Shown: positions 18,625 to 26,653 of the stretch, one piece after another | Layout: each line of letters begins with the position of its first letter | How positions within the stretch are numbered: the stretch's first letter is position 1 | Assembly: GCA_039024895.1 (NCBI GenBank) | Contig: JBCCPJ010000001.1 | Location: forward strand, 62,001-126,000 | Length of the DNA: 64,000 bases | Direction of reading: 5' to 3' | From: JAJDOD01 sp039024895 | GTDB lineage: Bacteria; Pseudomonadota; Alphaproteobacteria; Rhodobacterales; Rhodobacteraceae | Notes under the pieces: model-generated | The model's database searches: none | What the model was told of the DNA's origin: nothing | The model's input: the letters and a program-made list of their open reading frames with translations, nothing else | Made by a program: the position numbers and the translations under genes

Positions 18625-18972
18625 ATGACGGTACATGGACCGACAGAGTTTCCGAAGTCTCAGATTGTAAGCGAACAGATTGCCTTTGACCGCAAGGAGT
18701 TAGGCGTGATTCTAGGGCTCTACGGTCGCATGGTTTCGTCCGGTGAATGGCGCGACTATGGCATGTCTTTTCTGAAAGATGTCGCGATTTTCTCGATCTT
18801 CCGACGCACCGCCGAGCATCCGATTTACCGGATAGAGAAACGCCCTAAACTCCGCGACAAGCAGGGGATGTATGCGGTGATCGGTATGGACGGGCGTATC
18901 CTGAAACGCGGACACGATCTGAAGACCGTTTTACGCGTACTCGAACGGAAACTCATCCGGGCCGTCGAGTAA
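18625..18972 (+). CDS. DUF2794 family protein
   Basis: A 115-residue protein that I recognise as DUF2794, a family largely confined to alphaproteobacteria and of unknown function. Typical text includes FDRKELGVILGLYGRMVSSGEWRDY, FSIFRRTAEHPIYRIEK and a C-terminal ILKRGHDLKTVLRVL. It has no signal peptide or membrane helix, is basic overall, and probably acts in the cytoplasm. The next gene converges on it after 9 bases. Confidence 0.85.
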   Translation: MTVHGPTEFPKSQIVSEQIAFDRKELGVILGLYGRMVSSGEWRDYGMSFLKDVAIFSIFRRTAEHPIYRIEKRPKLRDKQGMYAVIGMDGRILKRGHDLKTVLRVLERKLIRAVE

Positions 18973-18981
18973 CCGGGCACC

Positions 18982-19734
18982 TCACACAAACGACCGCCGC
19001 TCCGGCCTCAGACGCGCTGTCACCGGACCCGTATCCGTCCCTGCTATCCGCGACATCACCACATGCCGCGGTTCCTCTGTTACCGCCATGTGGTGGGCGT
19101 TTGCATGAATCAGGGTGCCATCGCCCGTCTCGATCGCAACGTGATCCTTCCAGAACATAAGATCGCCGGCAACAACGGTTTCGGCAGCCGTACCGGGCAT
19201 CTCTTTTTGGTCCTGACTATCCGCCGCACAAGCCCACCCGCAGGCGTGATACGCAATTTGAACAAGGCCGGAACAGTCCAGCCCAAACCCGGTATTGCCA
19301 GCCCAAAGGTAAGGCACGCCCAGAAACTGACGCGCAACGCTCACCGGATTGATCGCGCGATCATCCCATTGCTTGACCTGGGAAGATGGCACAAAGACCG
19401 TTTGGTTTCCGTGCTTCGCTTCCAGCCATCGGTCATGTGTGCCAACGACCTCCAACCGTGCACTCATATGCAAATCGATGACCGGGTCGCTCTTCAGGTC
19501 GGGCGCGGCGTATCCCCAGGTGGTGCGCACCGATACCCAATGGGTCGGCGTGATATCTGGCATGGTCGCGGCTTTCAGGATGCAGCCCCAATACCCGTCC
19601 TTTAAGGCCTCGCCGAAGATCCAGTCATCCCCGCTGTCTTCAACTTCAAATGGATCGCCCACAAGAACTTGACGGTCTGGCGGGGCATCCGGCGAAGGCC
19701 GCAACCAGACATTGGCCGTTGCGCTAAGTCGCAT
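18982..19734 (-). CDS. NlpC/P60 family peptidoglycan hydrolase with SH3-like domains
   Basis: A 250-residue protein. The first 120 residues resemble bacterial SH3 repeats (VLVGDPFEV, DDWIFGEAL, GYWGCI). The NlpC/P60 domain follows, with catalytic Cys154 in GLDCSGL, His198 in WKDHVAI and His210 in LIHANAH. These enzymes cut peptide bonds in murein stems or turnover peptides. No signal peptide is seen, so an action on recycled cytoplasmic muropeptides is possible. The ATG overlaps the end of the aminopeptidase gene by 11 bases, and the pairing of two peptidases suggests joint peptide recycling. Confidence 0.9.
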   Translation of the reverse strand: MRLSATANVWLRPSPDAPPDRQVLVGDPFEVEDSGDDWIFGEALKDGYWGCILKAATMPDITPTHWVSVRTTWGYAAPDLKSDPVIDLHMSARLEVVGTHDRWLEAKHGNQTVFVPSSQVKQWDDRAINPVSVARQFLGVPYLWAGNTGFGLDCSGLVQIAYHACGWACAADSQDQKEMPGTAAETVVAGDLMFWKDHVAIETGDGTLIHANAHHMAVTEEPRHVVMSRIAGTDTGPVTARLRPERRSFV

Positions 19735-21115
19735 TCAACATGCCTGGCAAGGCATCAAACAAAGCCCGTATTCCCTGGCCCACGCCGCCTTTGGGACGGG
19801 CAGGCGCGGCATTTGGCGTCCAGCCATAGATATCGAAATGCATATAGCGATCCGTCGCGCTCACAAACCGCCGCAAGAAAAGGGCCGCCGTGATGGACCC
19901 CGCGAACCCTCCTTTGGGCGCATTGTCCAAATCAGCAATCTCCGGCTCGATCATCTTTTCATAGGGGTCCCAAAACGGCAGGCGCCATACCGGATCGCAC
20001 ACTTGCACGGCCGAAGCGGCGAGCGCCGCCGCATCCGCCTCATTGTCGGTATAAAAGGGCGCGATGTCCGGACCCAAAGCAACGCGCGCCGCGCCGGTCA
20101 AAGTTGCCATGGAGATCATAAGATCTGGCGGGTTTTCATCGGCGAAGGCGAGCGCATCGGCCAGAACGAGGCGCCCCTCCGCATCCGTATTGTTGATCTC
20201 AACGGTCAACCCTTTGCGCGAAGACAGAATATCACCTGGTCGAAACGCCGAACCAGATACCGCGTTTTCAACAGCGGGTATCAAGACGCGCAACTGGATC
20301 GGCAAAGCGCAAGACATAATCATGCTGGCCAGACCCAATACGTTCGCAGCACCACCCATGTCTTTTTTCATCAGCCCCATGGACGCGCCTGGCTTTAGGT
20401 TCAAACCTCCGGTGTCGAAACACACACCTTTGCCTACAAGTGTCAGACGGGGGCCTCTCTCTCCCCACGTCATATCGATCAGACGCGGCGCTCGGGGGGA
20501 GGCCCGTCCGACCGCATGGATCATTGGATAATTCTCCGACAACAACGCGTCACCGGTAACGACTGTCACATTAGCGCTGTGCTCCGCCGCCAGACTGCGG
20601 GTTGCTGCTTCTAACTCGTGCGGCCCCATATCTGAAGAGGGTGTGTTGATCAGGTCCCGGGCCAACGCCTCTCCAACGGCTATCGCCTCCAATCGGGACG
20701 CATCAACACCAACCGGGCAGACCAAATTCACCTTGGATGCAGTCCCGGAAACGTAACGGTCAAATCTGTATCCTGCGAGGAGCCAGCCCAAGGCGGCTTC
20801 ATCCAGGTCCCCACCATTGAGCGTCGTCTCAAACCGCCAAACCCCATCGGGCAGTTGCTTTCGTAAACCCGCTGCATGGAAGCGCCCGCGCGCGCGATCC
20901 TTGGCCGACCCAAGACCGCCAAGTGCCGCGGCGACCGCGCCGCTCGTGTCGGGAAGCAAAACGACCTCACCCGCGGACCCGGCAAAACCTGATGCCAAGG
21001 CCCAGGAACGATGCTTGGGATCAAGCGTGGCCAGACCTTCCGGCAAATCTTCCTTCTGGAACAAAAATATCGGCTTTGATGCGTCCTGATCTTCTGAAAA
21101 CGTCAAAGCCGCCAT
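19724..21115 (-). CDS. Leucyl aminopeptidase family protein (M17)
   Basis: A 463-residue cytosolic aminopeptidase that removes N-terminal residues from peptides using two divalent metals. The M17 signature NTDAEGRLVLADAL is intact, as are the metal and substrate segments VGKGVCFDTGGLNLKP and MKKDMGGAANV. The N-terminal domain diverges from classical PepA, as in the broader PepA/PepB-like group seen in alphaproteobacteria. It overlaps the NlpC/P60 gene by 11 bases, so the two are one transcription unit. Confidence 0.92.
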   Translation of the reverse strand: MAALTFSEDQDASKPIFLFQKEDLPEGLATLDPKHRSWALASGFAGSAGEVVLLPDTSGAVAAALGGLGSAKDRARGRFHAAGLRKQLPDGVWRFETTLNGGDLDEAALGWLLAGYRFDRYVSGTASKVNLVCPVGVDASRLEAIAVGEALARDLINTPSSDMGPHELEAATRSLAAEHSANVTVVTGDALLSENYPMIHAVGRASPRAPRLIDMTWGERGPRLTLVGKGVCFDTGGLNLKPGASMGLMKKDMGGAANVLGLASMIMSCALPIQLRVLIPAVENAVSGSAFRPGDILSSRKGLTVEINNTDAEGRLVLADALAFADENPPDLMISMATLTGAARVALGPDIAPFYTDNEADAAALAASAVQVCDPVWRLPFWDPYEKMIEPEIADLDNAPKGGFAGSITAALFLRRFVSATDRYMHFDIYGWTPNAAPARPKGGVGQGIRALFDALPGMLNAT

Positions 21116-21180
21116 GTTTGCTGTCCCGCATGTCTTTCATCCATGCGCCAAAGCTGGCACGGATTTGCGGCAGCGCAAGG

Positions 21181-21555
21181 TCAAATTTGCAGGTAGCTAA
21201 TCTCCAGAAGCGTGGCGAGTGACGTTTCGCCTACACGAATCAAACGCGCGACGACTGCCGCGAGCGCCACGTCGTCGCCAAGGCTCAGCAAGTTCTCAAC
21301 ATCGGTTGCCACATGAACCACGTCGGGCAAACCCGCACGCTTTGCCTGCACAACCAGGGATTTGAGCAGGCCGTTCATGCGACCAAATTCTCCGGCTGCC
21401 CAAGACGCCTCAACTGCCGCCAGACACACCACCATTTCCTCAACCGCGTCTTCAGCCAGTGAGAAGGCTGCATCGCTTCTGTCAAACGCCGAAGACAAAG
21501 GCTCCAGCGACACATTTTCATGCGGGCAAAGCACGGTTACGTTCTCGAAATTCAT
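21181..21555 (-). CDS. Small helical protein of unknown function
   Basis: A 124-residue protein counted from the ATG at 21555, which follows AAGGG; the frame is open to 21675 but the extra part lacks a ribosome binding site. It is alanine- and valine-rich and predicted mostly helical (AAVEASWAAGEFGRMNGLLKSL), with a histidine in a helix (DVVHVATDVENLLSLGDD) that faintly recalls HPt-type folds. No catalytic motif or membrane segment is visible. It lies 65 bases upstream of the aminopeptidase on the same strand and could be co-transcribed with it. Confidence 0.65.
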   Translation of the reverse strand: MNFENVTVLCPHENVSLEPLSSAFDRSDAAFSLAEDAVEEMVVCLAAVEASWAAGEFGRMNGLLKSLVVQAKRAGLPDVVHVATDVENLLSLGDDVALAAVVARLIRVGETSLATLLEISYLQI

Positions 21556-21777
21556 TTCGTACCCTTTCCCTCGACCCGAAGGCGGTGTAATTCCGACAGC
21601 GGTAAGAAAAAGTTGACGGCCCGGGGAAATACGTTCGGCAATCGTTTCAAAATTGAACGTTATCGCAGTGAACAAGGTGCCTTCACTTCTCTTGTGCTAA
21701 CCATGCGGTTCGGTGTCAGCCGCGCGACGGAACATGTGCTCGATTAACCCCGCGAGCTTGACCAAAAGGGCGGCAAA

Positions 21778-22761
21778 ATGTCGGACATCCTCGGACTTGC
21801 TGCCGGAAACCTCATCTCGCCGATCATTCTCTCCTTCGTTTTGGGTTTGGGAGCCGCGCTCGCCCGTTCGGACCTGAACATTCCCGAAGCAGTGGCTAAG
21901 GGCATGTCGATTTATCTGCTCTTCGCCATAGGCTTCAAAGGCGGTGCAGGTGTGGCGGCGCATGGGGTGGACACGACCTTGGTACTCACTCTGATTATCG
22001 CCGGCGTTCTTTCCTTCGCGCTGCCATTCATCGGCTTTGCACTTTTGGGCGTCATGTCAAAATTCAGTACAATCGACAGAGCGGCAGTGGCAGCGCATTA
22101 CGGCTCAATTTCCATTGTGACCTTTGTCGCGGCGACATCGGTGCTGGAAGCCCAGGGAATTGCCGCCGAAGGCTATATGGTTGCGGCCGCGGCGGTGATG
22201 GAAGCACCGGCAATTCTCTCCGCGCTCTGGATCGTGGCACGTGCGGGAGGCAAAAGCTCCGGCACAATCGACGCAGACCTCTATCGGGAGATCCTGTTGA
22301 ACGGGTCAATCGTCCTCCTTGTCGGTTCGTTCCTGATCGGCGCGATCACCGGAGAAGAAGGTCTGGCAACAATTGCCCCGTTCATCGTGGCACCATTTCA
22401 GGGCGTACTCTGCCTCTTCCTGCTCGACATGGGGCTCGTCGCCGGACGCGGCCTGAGAGAGAGCCGGGGCGAACTGGGACTTGGCCCGGTCGGCTTTGCA
22501 GTAGCGATGCCGCTCATCAGCTCGGCCACCGGCTTCGTCGGCGCAATACTGGCTGGCCTTTCGCCTGGCGGTGCCGCACTCTTGATGACGCTTGCGGCCT
22601 CCGCATCCTACATCGCCGTCCCGGCAGCGATGCGCGTCGCGCTACCGGAAGCCCGTCCATCAATCTATCTCACGCTATCGCTCGGCGTCACATTTCCATT
22701 CAATTTAACAGTTGGGATTCCGCTCTATACGGCAATCTCCACCGCCGTCCTGGGAGGCTAA
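21778..22761 (+). CDS. sbtA: Sodium-dependent bicarbonate transporter SbtA-family permease
   Basis: A 327-residue inner-membrane protein with about ten helices in two inverted halves, matching the SbtA family known from cyanobacteria as a Na+/HCO3- symporter. Family text includes NLISPIILSFVLGLGAALARSDL at the start, AIGFKGGAGVA, AAHYGSISIVTFVAA and MTLAASASYIAVPAAMRVALPEA near the end. A PII-like sbtB gene follows 4 bases later, the same pairing as in cyanobacteria. In a probable heterotroph it may feed anaplerotic carboxylation or pH control rather than CO2 fixation. Confidence 0.9.
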   Translation: MSDILGLAAGNLISPIILSFVLGLGAALARSDLNIPEAVAKGMSIYLLFAIGFKGGAGVAAHGVDTTLVLTLIIAGVLSFALPFIGFALLGVMSKFSTIDRAAVAAHYGSISIVTFVAATSVLEAQGIAAEGYMVAAAAVMEAPAILSALWIVARAGGKSSGTIDADLYREILLNGSIVLLVGSFLIGAITGEEGLATIAPFIVAPFQGVLCLFLLDMGLVAGRGLRESRGELGLGPVGFAVAMPLISSATGFVGAILAGLSPGGAALLMTLAASASYIAVPAAMRVALPEARPSIYLTLSLGVTFPFNLTVGIPLYTAISTAVLGG

Positions 22762-22765
22762 ACCT

Positions 22766-23077
22766 ATGGAAACCCACAAAGCCAAGCGGGTTGAGATCAC
22801 AATTGAAGCCGCGCTTGAAACGCGCCTCACAGACGCCATGCGTAAAGCCGGTGTGACTGGATACACTGTCTTGCCCGTAAAGGGCGGTTCCGGAAGGTCG
22901 GGGGAATGGAGCCGGTCTGGCCAGGTGTCACGGGGGAGCGGTATGGTTTCAGTCGTCTGCCTGATCCGACCGGAACGGCTCAACCCGTTATTGGATGCAG
23001 CCTTTGCTGTCGTTGAGCCCCATATAGGCATCGTGGCGATAACCGATGCCGAAGTACTGCGGGCAGAACGGTTTTAA
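22766..23077 (+). CDS. sbtB: PII-like regulator SbtB
   Basis: A 103-residue protein of the GlnB/PII-like fold. Known SbtB proteins bind adenine nucleotides and gate the partner transporter SbtA. The ferredoxin-like core begins KAKRVEITIEAA, and the flexible T-loop region is GGSGRSGEWSR. The later strand ends GIVAITDAEVLRAERF, without the C-terminal CGPxxC loop found in some cyanobacterial versions. The ATG at 22766 is 4 bases after the sbtA stop; the longer open frame back to 22712 overlaps sbtA and is not needed. Confidence 0.88.
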   Translation: METHKAKRVEITIEAALETRLTDAMRKAGVTGYTVLPVKGGSGRSGEWSRSGQVSRGSGMVSVVCLIRPERLNPLLDAAFAVVEPHIGIVAITDAEVLRAERF

Positions 23078-23298
23078 GAAAGAGTGTCGCGCGCCACGTA
23101 ACAGAACATCCCGCTGACGGTGCGTCGCGCCCGCTGCGGCGTACGTCGCAACGAGATAATCCGGCGGCCGCTCATCTTGCCGAGGAGCTTGTCCGATAAA
23201 GATGTTGTGGCACCCCGTGCCACTGTGCGTTTGTTCCACTCTCGTTTTTCCAACCCTTCCAGGATCGTAAAGACGACATCGTCTGTGATCGGCTTCAT
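23074..23298 (-). CDS. Possible small protein of unknown function
   Basis: A 74-codon frame starting at an ATG in TCACGGATGAAG and converging on sbtB with a 4-base overlap. The product is basic (KMSGRRIISLRRTPQRARRTV) and unrecognised. The ribosome binding site is weak and another 110-codon frame covers the same DNA, so this may be non-coding. It is the only plausible gene in the gap 23078-23567. The remainder of that gap is AT-rich and contains the asd terminator. Confidence 0.3.
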   Translation of the reverse strand: MKPITDDVVFTILEGLEKREWNKRTVARGATTSLSDKLLGKMSGRRIISLRRTPQRARRTVSGMFCYVARDTLS

Positions 23299-23524
23299 CC
23301 GTGACATCTCGCCGTAACACGCATTTACGTTTTGGTAAGGAATGTGACCAAATTCAGGCGATTTGAGGCTAAAATTGGGCTGTGACGAAAAAACTTGTCG
23401 CTTCATCCAACAGAAATCTCAGTGAGAGCCTTTATTTTTATGGGTAAAACAAGGTCTTCCTCACAAAAACGTGCAATGTCGCCAAAACATGCATAGGGCG
23501 AGCATAGCGCGTAAATTGTGGAAA

Positions 23525-23553
23525 AGACCGGGCATAACTATGTGGCCCGGTCT
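23525..23553 (-). terminator. Terminator after asd
   Basis: A 9-bp perfect stem, AGACCGGGC (23525-23533) with GCCCGGTCT (23545-23553), and an 11-base loop. Leftward it is followed by TTTTCC and rightward by AGTTTTT, so it works in either direction. It lies 15 bases past the asd stop. Confidence 0.8.
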
Positions 23554-23567
23554 AGTTTTTCGGCGCG

Positions 23568-24590
23568 TTACCCCTTCTTGAGGACCCGATTCCCCAGGAG
23601 TTCAGCGATCTGCACCGCGTTCAGCGCGGCCCCTTTTCGCAGGTTGTCCGACACGCACCAGAAGTTCAGGCCATTCTCAATGGTCCCATCCTGACGGATA
23701 CGGCTCACAAAGGTGGCAAAGTCGCCCACGCATTCGATCGGCGTGGTATAGCCACCATCCTCCCGCTTATCGACAACCATAATGCCTGGCGCTTCTCTCA
23801 GGATATCGCGAGCCTCGTCTTCATCGAGGAAATCTTCCGTCTCGATATTCACTGCTTCGGAATGGCCGACAAACACCGGCACACGCACACAGGTGGCCGT
23901 CACCTTGATGGATGGATCGACGATCTTCTTCGTCTCAACCACCATCTTCCACTCTTCCTTGGTCGAACCGTCTTCCATGAAGACATCGATCTGCGGGATT
24001 ACATTGAAGGCAATCTGGCGTTGGAACTTCGACGGCGGCACGTCACTGGTCGGGTTGTAGATAGACTTGGTCTGGTCCCAAAGTTCATCCGCCCCCTCCT
24101 TGCCAGCGCCGGATACGGATTGATACGTGCTGACCACCACGCGCTTGATCGTGGCGCGGTCGTGCAAGGGCTTAAGTGCCACCACCATCTGCGCGGTCGA
24201 ACAATTGGGGTTCGCGATGATGTTCCTGTTTTTGTAGCCCTCGATCGCGTCAGGGTTCACCTCCGGCACGATCAACGGAATGTCTGGCTCATATCGGTAA
24301 AGCGACGAGTTATCGATCACCACACAACCCGCTTTGGCGGCCTTGGGCGCATAGTCTTTGGTCGGGCCCGACCCAATTGCAAACAGTGCAATGTCGAACC
24401 CCGTGAAGTCAAACGTGTCCAAGTCTTTCGTCTTCAGCGTCGTCTCACCATAGCTGACCTCTGTGCCGAGAGACTTGCGGCTCGCCAGAACAACAACCTC
24501 ATCTGCAGGGAACTGGCGTTCCGCCAGGATGTTCAGCATTTCGCGGCCCACGTTTCCAGTGGCGCCGACGACAGCGACGCGATAGCCCAC
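23568..24590 (-). CDS. asd: Aspartate-semialdehyde dehydrogenase
   Basis: It reduces aspartyl phosphate to aspartate semialdehyde, the branch point to lysine/diaminopimelate, threonine and methionine. The 340-residue protein has the NADP-binding VGATGNVGREM at the N-terminus and the catalytic Cys in NPNCSTAQMV near residue 131. SVSGAGKEG and the later GHSEAVNIE segment carrying the active-site His follow. It is transcribed alone and ends in a clear terminator. dapD and dapE of the same pathway are 14-18 kb to the right. Confidence 0.97.
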   Translation of the reverse strand: MGYRVAVVGATGNVGREMLNILAERQFPADEVVVLASRKSLGTEVSYGETTLKTKDLDTFDFTGFDIALFAIGSGPTKDYAPKAAKAGCVVIDNSSLYRYEPDIPLIVPEVNPDAIEGYKNRNIIANPNCSTAQMVVALKPLHDRATIKRVVVSTYQSVSGAGKEGADELWDQTKSIYNPTSDVPPSKFQRQIAFNVIPQIDVFMEDGSTKEEWKMVVETKKIVDPSIKVTATCVRVPVFVGHSEAVNIETEDFLDEDEARDILREAPGIMVVDKREDGGYTTPIECVGDFATFVSRIRQDGTIENGLNFWCVSDNLRKGAALNAVQIAELLGNRVLKKG

Positions 24591-24866
24591 TTTGACCTCC
24601 TATGGTTTTGGGATGGCGCGGCTATAGCGCGGGTGGCACCGAGTGGAAAGCGAAACCGACGTCGCTTGGTTTGCGCCCAGTCTTACAGCCAAACGGCAAC
24701 AGGGCTAAATCGGCGAAAAGCCACCCAAACTGTCCTTTGAACTGATACAGCGCAGCGTCATTGCGCCGATTGTTCGGGCTGCTGGAAACACTCTTATCCC
24801 ACTGCCCAATTCCCGCCACAATCGCATTTCAGCACTGTTGAGAATTTTGCTGCAAGGACTGTAAAG

Positions 24867-25976
24867 ATGAACCCTCTTCTAATTCTCCTTGGATTGTTCG
24901 GCCTTGCCGCTGCCGGTTCGGGTGGCGGATCAAGCAACACGTCATCCAGCGCGTCTGGCATCACGAACACTGCGCAAGACACCCCTCCATCCAACGACAT
25001 GGATGACATGCCGATGTCTGACGACAATATGGACACCGACATGCCCATGGATGACGACGGCATGTCGGACATGCCCATGGATCACGGGGATCACGATCAT
25101 GGCGGCATGGGTGATATGCCCAGCGATACCGCCGCCTATGTCGACATCATGACATTCGGCATGCACCACGGCACCAGCAGCCACACGCATCATGGGGCAC
25201 TGATGGGCGGACGTACGGCAATTACGACCGAGGCGCTCGAAGCCTATAACGACCTTCGTGCCTTTCTCGACCTCGCACCGATCAACGATCTGGAAGAGAT
25301 CGGCGAATGGGCGTTTGCCAACACGTTGACCAACAATACGGAGCCTTACGGCGAAGACCTGAAGGGCGTCGGCTTATTCTATGCGATGCAAGGGGCAAAA
25401 GTCGCCTGGATCGACGATGAGAAATTCGACCCTCAACTTTTGGCCGACATTCAGCGGGAGGCGCGCCTTGGCGAGCCGGACACCGTCATGGAGTTGGTAG
25501 AGGCTAACGGCATCGACGGCTTCGCCACGTATCTCAAAGACAACGACATGGTCGACACCTTCATCAACACGTTAAAAATGGAACCTCATTACGGCGGCTG
25601 GATGCATGGCCGCACCCATGGCTGGCTCAAATTTGCTGATGAGACCGGAAAAGACGTGGCCATTGCGCATGATCTGAACCATCTTACCGTGCTGAGCCAC
25701 GACCAAACGCAGCCCTTCATGAATGATACGTTCGACTGGCCACAATGGCCGGCGCTAGATGCGCCCCAAGCAGATGTCGCAAACTACTTCCAAAGCATGG
25801 TCACCTTAGGCGACCCGCGCGGGGAAGGCATCGTGCTCAGCATGACGGAAAGCGCCGGTGCGCTGCTCCCCGAAGACATGGCAATGCTCATGCTGGAACC
25901 GGCGCCCGACACGATGCCACTGGCAAATAATGTCACTGAAGACGACGCGACGGAGGCGATGCCCCTTCCGTTCTGA
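24867..25976 (+). CDS. Secreted Asp/Met/His-rich protein of unknown function
   Basis: A 369-residue protein starting with a short hydrophobic leader and a GSGGGSSN stretch, so it is probably exported. Residues 40-90 are a low-complexity block of D, M, P, S, G and H (DMPMSDDNMD, DMPMDHGDHDHGGMGDMP). This resembles metal-chaperone segments that bind copper or other soft metals. The ordered part includes HHGTSSHTHHG near residue 98, ALEAYNDLRAFLDL near 124, and a striking MEPHYGGWMHGRTHGWL near 244. The remainder (EEIGEWAF, KVAWIDDEKFDPQLL) is helical. I do not recognise a family. Metal binding is inference from composition. Confidence 0.7.
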   Translation: MNPLLILLGLFGLAAAGSGGGSSNTSSSASGITNTAQDTPPSNDMDDMPMSDDNMDTDMPMDDDGMSDMPMDHGDHDHGGMGDMPSDTAAYVDIMTFGMHHGTSSHTHHGALMGGRTAITTEALEAYNDLRAFLDLAPINDLEEIGEWAFANTLTNNTEPYGEDLKGVGLFYAMQGAKVAWIDDEKFDPQLLADIQREARLGEPDTVMELVEANGIDGFATYLKDNDMVDTFINTLKMEPHYGGWMHGRTHGWLKFADETGKDVAIAHDLNHLTVLSHDQTQPFMNDTFDWPQWPALDAPQADVANYFQSMVTLGDPRGEGIVLSMTESAGALLPEDMAMLMLEPAPDTMPLANNVTEDDATEAMPLPF

Positions 25977-25985
25977 CAAAAGAAA

Positions 25986-26010
25986 AGGCCTCCGCCGCCG
26001 GCGAAGGCCT
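25986..26010 (-). terminator. Shared terminator between convergent genes
   Basis: A 10-bp stem with one mismatch pairs AGGCCTCCGCC (25986-25996) with GGCGAAGGCCT (26000-26010). Reading leftward from the gene at 26038 it is followed by TTTTCTTTTG, a strong tail. Rightward the tail is weak. Confidence 0.8.
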
Positions 26011-26037
26011 CATCGATTAAGTCAAGACGCCGTGCCG

Positions 26038-26364
26038 TTAACGCGACGCAACTTGCGTAGCCGATGTCTGACCAAATGCTGCCGACTGGAAATATGAGGC
26101 TGGCTTCAGAACGGCCTCATAGTCGGCGTCGTAATGTCCAAGGAGTGGCTTGAACAAAGACGCGTCCGAAAGAAGCACGTCATAATCCGCATCATGGGCG
26201 CCGTAAACGGCGACCCCAACGGTGTAGCCGTACTCAGCCACGATGGCTTCATAGTCGGCATCATACATGTTCTCTTTGACATCAACCATGGCAGCATCAG
26301 CAAAAAGAGGGCCGGCGAAAGCGACGCAGAGGGCAGTCAAAGCAATGGATTTGAGGGGGCGCAT
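26038..26364 (-). CDS. Small secreted protein with DADY repeats
   Basis: A 108-residue protein with a clear signal peptide ending near GPLFADA. The mature part holds three spaced copies of a DADY motif: YDADYEAIV, HDADYDVLL and YDADYEAVL, separated by about 25-30 residues rich in Ala, Val, Leu and Tyr. The copies suggest internal duplication. No catalytic residues stand out and I do not recognise a family. It converges on the Asp/Met/His-rich protein gene, with which it shares export and acidity but no obvious homology. Confidence 0.65.
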   Translation of the reverse strand: MRPLKSIALTALCVAFAGPLFADAAMVDVKENMYDADYEAIVAEYGYTVGVAVYGAHDADYDVLLSDASLFKPLLGHYDADYEAVLKPASYFQSAAFGQTSATQVASR

Positions 26365-26511
26365 GGAAAGCTCCTAATCGTAAAGTAAGACACGCAACAC
26401 CGTCAGAACTTCATCAGGCGTTAAGGTTAACGTAAGTGCGGAAAGAGGCACTTTTGTGCCATGGCGACGCCCAAATAAGACCATTTCGGGGTCCTTCGGG
26501 ACTGAAACTAA

Positions 26512-26532
26512 GTTCAGTGTTCGCGGCTGAAC
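26512..26532. promoter_or_regulatory. Inverted repeat upstream of the amidinotransferase gene
   Basis: GTTCAG (26512-26517) and CTGAAC (26527-26532) form a 6-bp inverted repeat around 9 bases, 122 bases before the amidinotransferase ATG. It may be an operator. No promoter hexamers are convincing nearby, and no gene is visible elsewhere in 26365-26653. Confidence 0.25.
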
Positions 26533-26653
26533 GATACTGGCTTCTATTCCCTGCCGTTGATCGCAATCCCGCTCTAATTGGACATTCTGACCGACCTATT
26601 GCCGTCGCCACCTGTTCCTCCTAAAGACGCTTCACTGCGAACGGAGGCGCACC

